Source: a bacterium
Lineage (GTDB): Bacteria > Fidelibacterota > Marinisomatia > Marinisomatales > JAHJCW01
Assembly (NCBI GenBank): GCA_018812885.1
Contig: JAHJCW010000026.1
Coordinates: 1-8,983 of the forward strand
DNA: 8,983 bases
Direction: 5' to 3'
In this document: piece after piece, positions 6,943-8,983 of the stretch
Layout of the letters: each line of letters begins with the position of its first letter
Position numbering within the stretch: position 1 is the first letter of the stretch
Made by a program: the position numbers and the translations under genes
The notes under the pieces: model-generated
The model's database searches: none
Told to the model about the DNA's origin: nothing
The model's input: the letters and a program-made list of their open reading frames with translations, nothing else

Positions 6943-7917
6943 ATGGAATCAAAAACTGATAAAATCATTAAGGAAGTGAAATCTTGGGGAACGATAATCA
7001 TTATCGCTCTTCTCCTAAAAGTTACAATAATTGAAGCATACATCGTTCCAACCGGAAGTATGGAAAATACTATCATGACGGGCGATTTTCTCATCGGAAA
7101 CCGATTTGTTTACGGAATGCGTACACCCGATTGGATTGGGATCCCTTATACGGATAAAGGATTTAAGATACCATATGTTCGATTACCAAAATTTAAAGAA
7201 CCCACGCCAGGGGAAGTGATAATCTTCAAGTATCCGCATGATGTTTTTCATAAGTACGTAAAACGATGCGTGGCAGGACCGGGAGATTCACTTGAGATAG
7301 TGAATCGGGAGTTATTTATTAACGGTCAATTAACTCCCTTATCAAAAAACGGTAAATTTCTGGGACCGTTGTTGAATCAAGATTTTGCTCAGCAAGATTT
7401 ATTTCTACCAGGGCAAGGAAATAAAGATTATTTTCATAAAATCCGCATTCCTCAGGCAGGAGACACAGTTAGGATAAACAGCGAAACCAATTGGCGTTAT
7501 TGGCTACCAATAATATTATATGACGGACATTCTGCGGCGTTAATGAATGATATGGTAGAATATGATTTTACAACAATTGATCCTAATGATCTATTTCGTC
7601 GAAAGGGAGAACATTTTGTATATGATGATTATTTTCCAGCGGGGAATCTTTTAAATCCGTGGATGAATTCTATTAATGAATCCGATTTCAAATTTTTATA
7701 TATTGATGGAAAACCGATATCCGAAATGGATTATTATGTTGTTGAACAAGATTATTATTGGGCAATGGGAGATAATCGCGATGACAGTTTAGATTCTCGT
7801 TTTTGGGGATTCGTACCAGAAAATTACATTTTAGGTGAAGCACTGTTCGTGTATTTCTCGCTAAATCTAAAAACATGGATGCCTAGATTTAATCGGATTT
7901 TTACGGTTATTAAATAA
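6943..7917 (+). CDS. lepB: Signal peptidase I, long form
   Basis: This membrane-bound serine protease cleaves signal peptides from exported proteins on the outer face of the inner membrane. From the ATG at 6943 it has 324 residues: one N-terminal helix (about 15-32), then the catalytic box VPTGSM with Ser39, box D YVKRCVAGPGD (105-115) with general-base Lys107, and the last box GDNRDDSLDSRFWG (276-289). Ser and Lys are both present, so it should be active. Between box D and the last box there are about 160 residues, far more than in short Gram-positive enzymes. The insertion includes IPQAGDTVRI (169-178), a pattern I associate with FCB-type enzymes. A TTG at 6934 would add three residues but has no ribosome site; a modest GGA at 6936-6938 favours the ATG. 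It follows rnhB-yraN by 24 bases, probably in the same operon. Confidence 0.93.
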   Translation: MESKTDKIIKEVKSWGTIIIIALLLKVTIIEAYIVPTGSMENTIMTGDFLIGNRFVYGMRTPDWIGIPYTDKGFKIPYVRLPKFKEPTPGEVIIFKYPHDVFHKYVKRCVAGPGDSLEIVNRELFINGQLTPLSKNGKFLGPLLNQDFAQQDLFLPGQGNKDYFHKIRIPQAGDTVRINSETNWRYWLPIILYDGHSAALMNDMVEYDFTTIDPNDLFRRKGEHFVYDDYFPAGNLLNPWMNSINESDFKFLYIDGKPISEMDYYVVEQDYYWAMGDNRDDSLDSRFWGFVPENYILGEALFVYFSLNLKTWMPRFNRIFTVIK

Positions 7918-7922
7918 TTTAG

Positions 7923-7995
7923 TGTTATTGCGAACATAGTGAAGCAATCCTCTTAATAAACAAGATTGTTTCGTCACTGCGATTCTCGCAAAGAC
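7923..7995. repeat. Degenerate inverted-repeat unit, 'attgcga...gaagcaatc' type
   Basis: This is an imperfect stem-loop with nested pairing: TTGCGA (7928-7933) with TCGCAA (7986-7991), AGTGA (7938-7942) with TCACT (7974-7978), and CAATC (7945-7949) with GATTG (7964-7968), around a short AT-rich loop. The arms resemble a dispersed intergenic repeat that I know from Chlorobiota, Ignavibacteria and Bacteroidota genomes, but mismatches suggest an old copy. It starts six bases after the lepB stop codon and has no T tract, so it is not a classical terminator. Confidence 0.7.
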
Positions 7996-8002
7996 AGTGT
8001 AA

Positions 8003-8112
8003 GTCATTCTGATAAGCGTAGCGAGGAAGAATCTATTTCCATTTAATTTATTATAATGGATTCTTCACCTGCCCTGCAAAATGCGTGGCTTTGTTCAGAA
8101 TAGCACCTTTTT
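8003..8112. repeat. Degenerate inverted-repeat unit, 'gtcattctga...gaagaatc' type
   Basis: This is a second stem-loop placed head-to-tail with the first. ATTCTGA (8006-8012) pairs with TCAGAAT (8095-8101), and GAAGAATC (8026-8033) pairs with GATTCTTC (8059-8066). The middle parts of the arms are diverged (AAGCGTAGCGAG against GCCCTGC...GTGGC). A run of five T (8108-8112) follows the right arm, so on the plus strand it could act as a weak transcription terminator for the comEC-lepB cluster. The sequence belongs to the same class of dispersed elements as its neighbour. Confidence 0.65.
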
Positions 8113-8234
8113 GTCAGGATTGATAAATCAATAATATAAAAATAAAATTTGCGTCTTATTCTATTTATATAACAAATTAACTTTCGATTTTTATTATAGT
8201 TTGATTAAGTTTAAACATTAAGTTATCAGAGAAT
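8113..8234. other. AT-rich spacer, probable promoter region of the last two genes
   Basis: Together with the two repeat units this fills the 317-base gap between lepB and the next gene. It contains no ORF of note. TATTATAGTTTG (8192-8203) is a possible promoter element, loosely like the TAnnTTTG box of Bacteroidota, but there is no convincing upstream box, so the assignment is weak. Nothing else stands out. Confidence 0.3.
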
Positions 8235-8483
8235 ATGAGTCAAAAAGACAAATTAAATGAATTGCAGAGTCGGTTAAGTGAAATTTTTGAAGGCATTGAT
8301 GATTATTATAGTCAATCCATCTTGGATGAACTGATTAACCGAATAGATACTACAATTGACGATTTTAATAAAGAATTTCAGTCTTTAGTTGGAAATTTAA
8401 CAGTCAAACCGAAAAAAAGAAGAACTGCAACTAAAACTAGAAAATCTGCTGCTTCAATAAGTAAGAATAAAACTCTGAAATAA
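8235..8483 (+). CDS. Small hypothetical protein with acidic helical part and basic tail
   Basis: I do not recognise this 82-residue protein. Residues 1-55 are charged and predicted helical with a heptad-like spacing of hydrophobic residues (LNELQSRLSEIF, ILDELINRIDTTIDDF), and are net acidic. Residues 58-82 are strongly basic (11 Lys/Arg in the last 25), reminiscent of histone-H1-like or nucleic-acid-binding tails. There is no signal peptide or membrane segment, so it is probably cytoplasmic. The ATG follows only a weak AGAGA-like site. The next gene starts 27 bases downstream in the same direction with no terminator between, so the two are probably co-transcribed. A role in binding DNA, RNA or the inner face of the membrane is a guess from composition only. 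Confidence 0.65.
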   Translation: MSQKDKLNELQSRLSEIFEGIDDYYSQSILDELINRIDTTIDDFNKEFQSLVGNLTVKPKKRRTATKTRKSAASISKNKTLK

Positions 8484-8510
8484 TTTTTTAATTAATTACT
8501 AGAGGAACCA

Positions 8511-8983
8511 ATGAGCGTAAAAGACAAAATAATTGTACTCCTTATGATCCTATTATTAGTTGGTGGTGTGTATGTATATTATACTTATACTCAAGTAATG
8601 GATCGAATGGACCTAATGGAAAAACAACAATATACTCATATCGACGAAGTCAATAAAGAATTCAGGGATGGATTGAACAGACTTGATCTGCAATTTATTG
8701 GTCGCGGTAAACACTTACAAACTGCACAAGGTGATATTGTAGCCAACAAAAATTTAATTAATAATGTTAATGAATCTTTGAAAAGCAAGATAGAAGACGT
8801 ATCATACGGTCTTGATGAAGCAGTTCGTACAATAAACAACGATATTTCCAGTGCGAATAGAGATCTTGGTGATTTACGTGCCGATGTTGACAGCGAACGT
8901 CGCCGTAATACACGTCGCTTAACTGATATTGAACAATCAATCACAAATGTTAAGAACAGTGTTACTGAACTTGATAAATTACC
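8511..8983 (+). CDS. Membrane-anchored coiled-coil protein, 3' end outside the window
   Basis: An open frame runs from the ATG at 8511 to the window edge (157 complete codons, no stop). It begins with a short basic N-terminus (MSVKDK) and a single hydrophobic helix (about residues 7-27, IIVLLMILLLVGGVYVYYTY). A long, highly charged, helical region follows with repeated heptad-like patterns, for example VNESLKSKIEDVSYGLDEAV and LADIEQ-like turns, consistent with an extended coiled coil. The helix lacks a cleavage-site motif, so it is probably an anchor with the coiled coil outside the cytoplasm, though topology is not certain. AGAGGA (8501-8506), four bases before the ATG, is a good ribosome site. 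The family is not recognised; proteins of this shape often act as spacers or scaffolds in the envelope. Confidence 0.75.
   Translation, partial: MSVKDKIIVLLMILLLVGGVYVYYTYTQVMDRMDLMEKQQYTHIDEVNKEFRDGLNRLDLQFIGRGKHLQTAQGDIVANKNLINNVNESLKSKIEDVSYGLDEAVRTINNDISSANRDLGDLRADVDSERRRNTRRLTDIEQSITNVKNSVTELDKL

Noticed and set aside
7923..8112. CRISPR array or small structured RNA gene
   Set aside because: There are only two non-identical inverted-repeat units, with no regular direct repeats or spacers and no cas genes; they fit dispersed palindromic elements better.
8636..8944. 102-residue minus-strand ORF at the window end
   Set aside because: It is antisense to the coiled-coil gene, which has a better ribosome site, a clear membrane helix and heptad pattern; the reverse translation is Ser/Arg/Leu-rich noise.

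Overview
The window is AT-rich bacterial chromosomal DNA, with no phage, transposase or CRISPR signature. Three traits suggest a member of the FCB group (Bacteroidota, Chlorobiota, Ignavibacteria and relatives): a long signal peptidase I with a large insertion before its last conserved box, ribosome binding sites that are weak or absent at several genes, and intergenic inverted repeats resembling the 'attgcgag...gaagcaatc' and 'gtcattctgag...gaagaatc' elements common in such genomes. This placement is an inference, and I cannot name a genus.

Layout. At 80-679 (+) lies a PlsC-type lysophospholipid acyltransferase. It converges on a minus-strand gene of unknown function for a six-helix membrane protein (690-1370). 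Upstream of that, also on the minus strand, is a tightly coupled pair: a thiolase-superfamily gene (2030-3454) followed directly by a zinc-ribbon/OB-fold DUF35 partner (1433-2029). A perfect 12-bp hairpin terminator (1381-1409) closes this pair. The thiolase-like gene carries an in-frame TAA at codon 50, and the position of the usual nucleophilic cysteine holds glycine. A 195-bp AT-rich divergent spacer separates it from a plus-strand cluster: comEC (3650-5992), a single ORF fusing RNase HII with a YraN-type nuclease domain (5986-6918), and signal peptidase I lepB (6943-7917). A 317-bp spacer follows and holds two degenerate inverted-repeat units. The window ends with a small protein with a basic tail (8235-8483) and the start of a membrane-anchored coiled-coil protein (8511 onward) that runs off the edge.

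How the genes fit together. The comEC-rnhB/yraN-lepB cluster is probably one transcription unit, judging by a 7-bp overlap and a 24-bp gap. It combines DNA uptake, RNA/DNA hybrid repair and protein export. The thiolase/DUF35 pair looks like a two-subunit acyl-CoA enzyme of the kind that makes or breaks C-C bonds. Its missing cysteine favours an aldolase-like or other non-thiolytic reaction, if the gene is still functional. The last two genes are probably co-transcribed and are not recognised.

The most interesting observations are the cysteine-less, stop-interrupted thiolase with its intact DUF35 partner, the RNase HII-YraN fusion, and a ComEC whose C-terminal metallo-beta-lactamase-like domain has lost nearly all metal ligands. 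I found no convincing evidence for a wholly new system.
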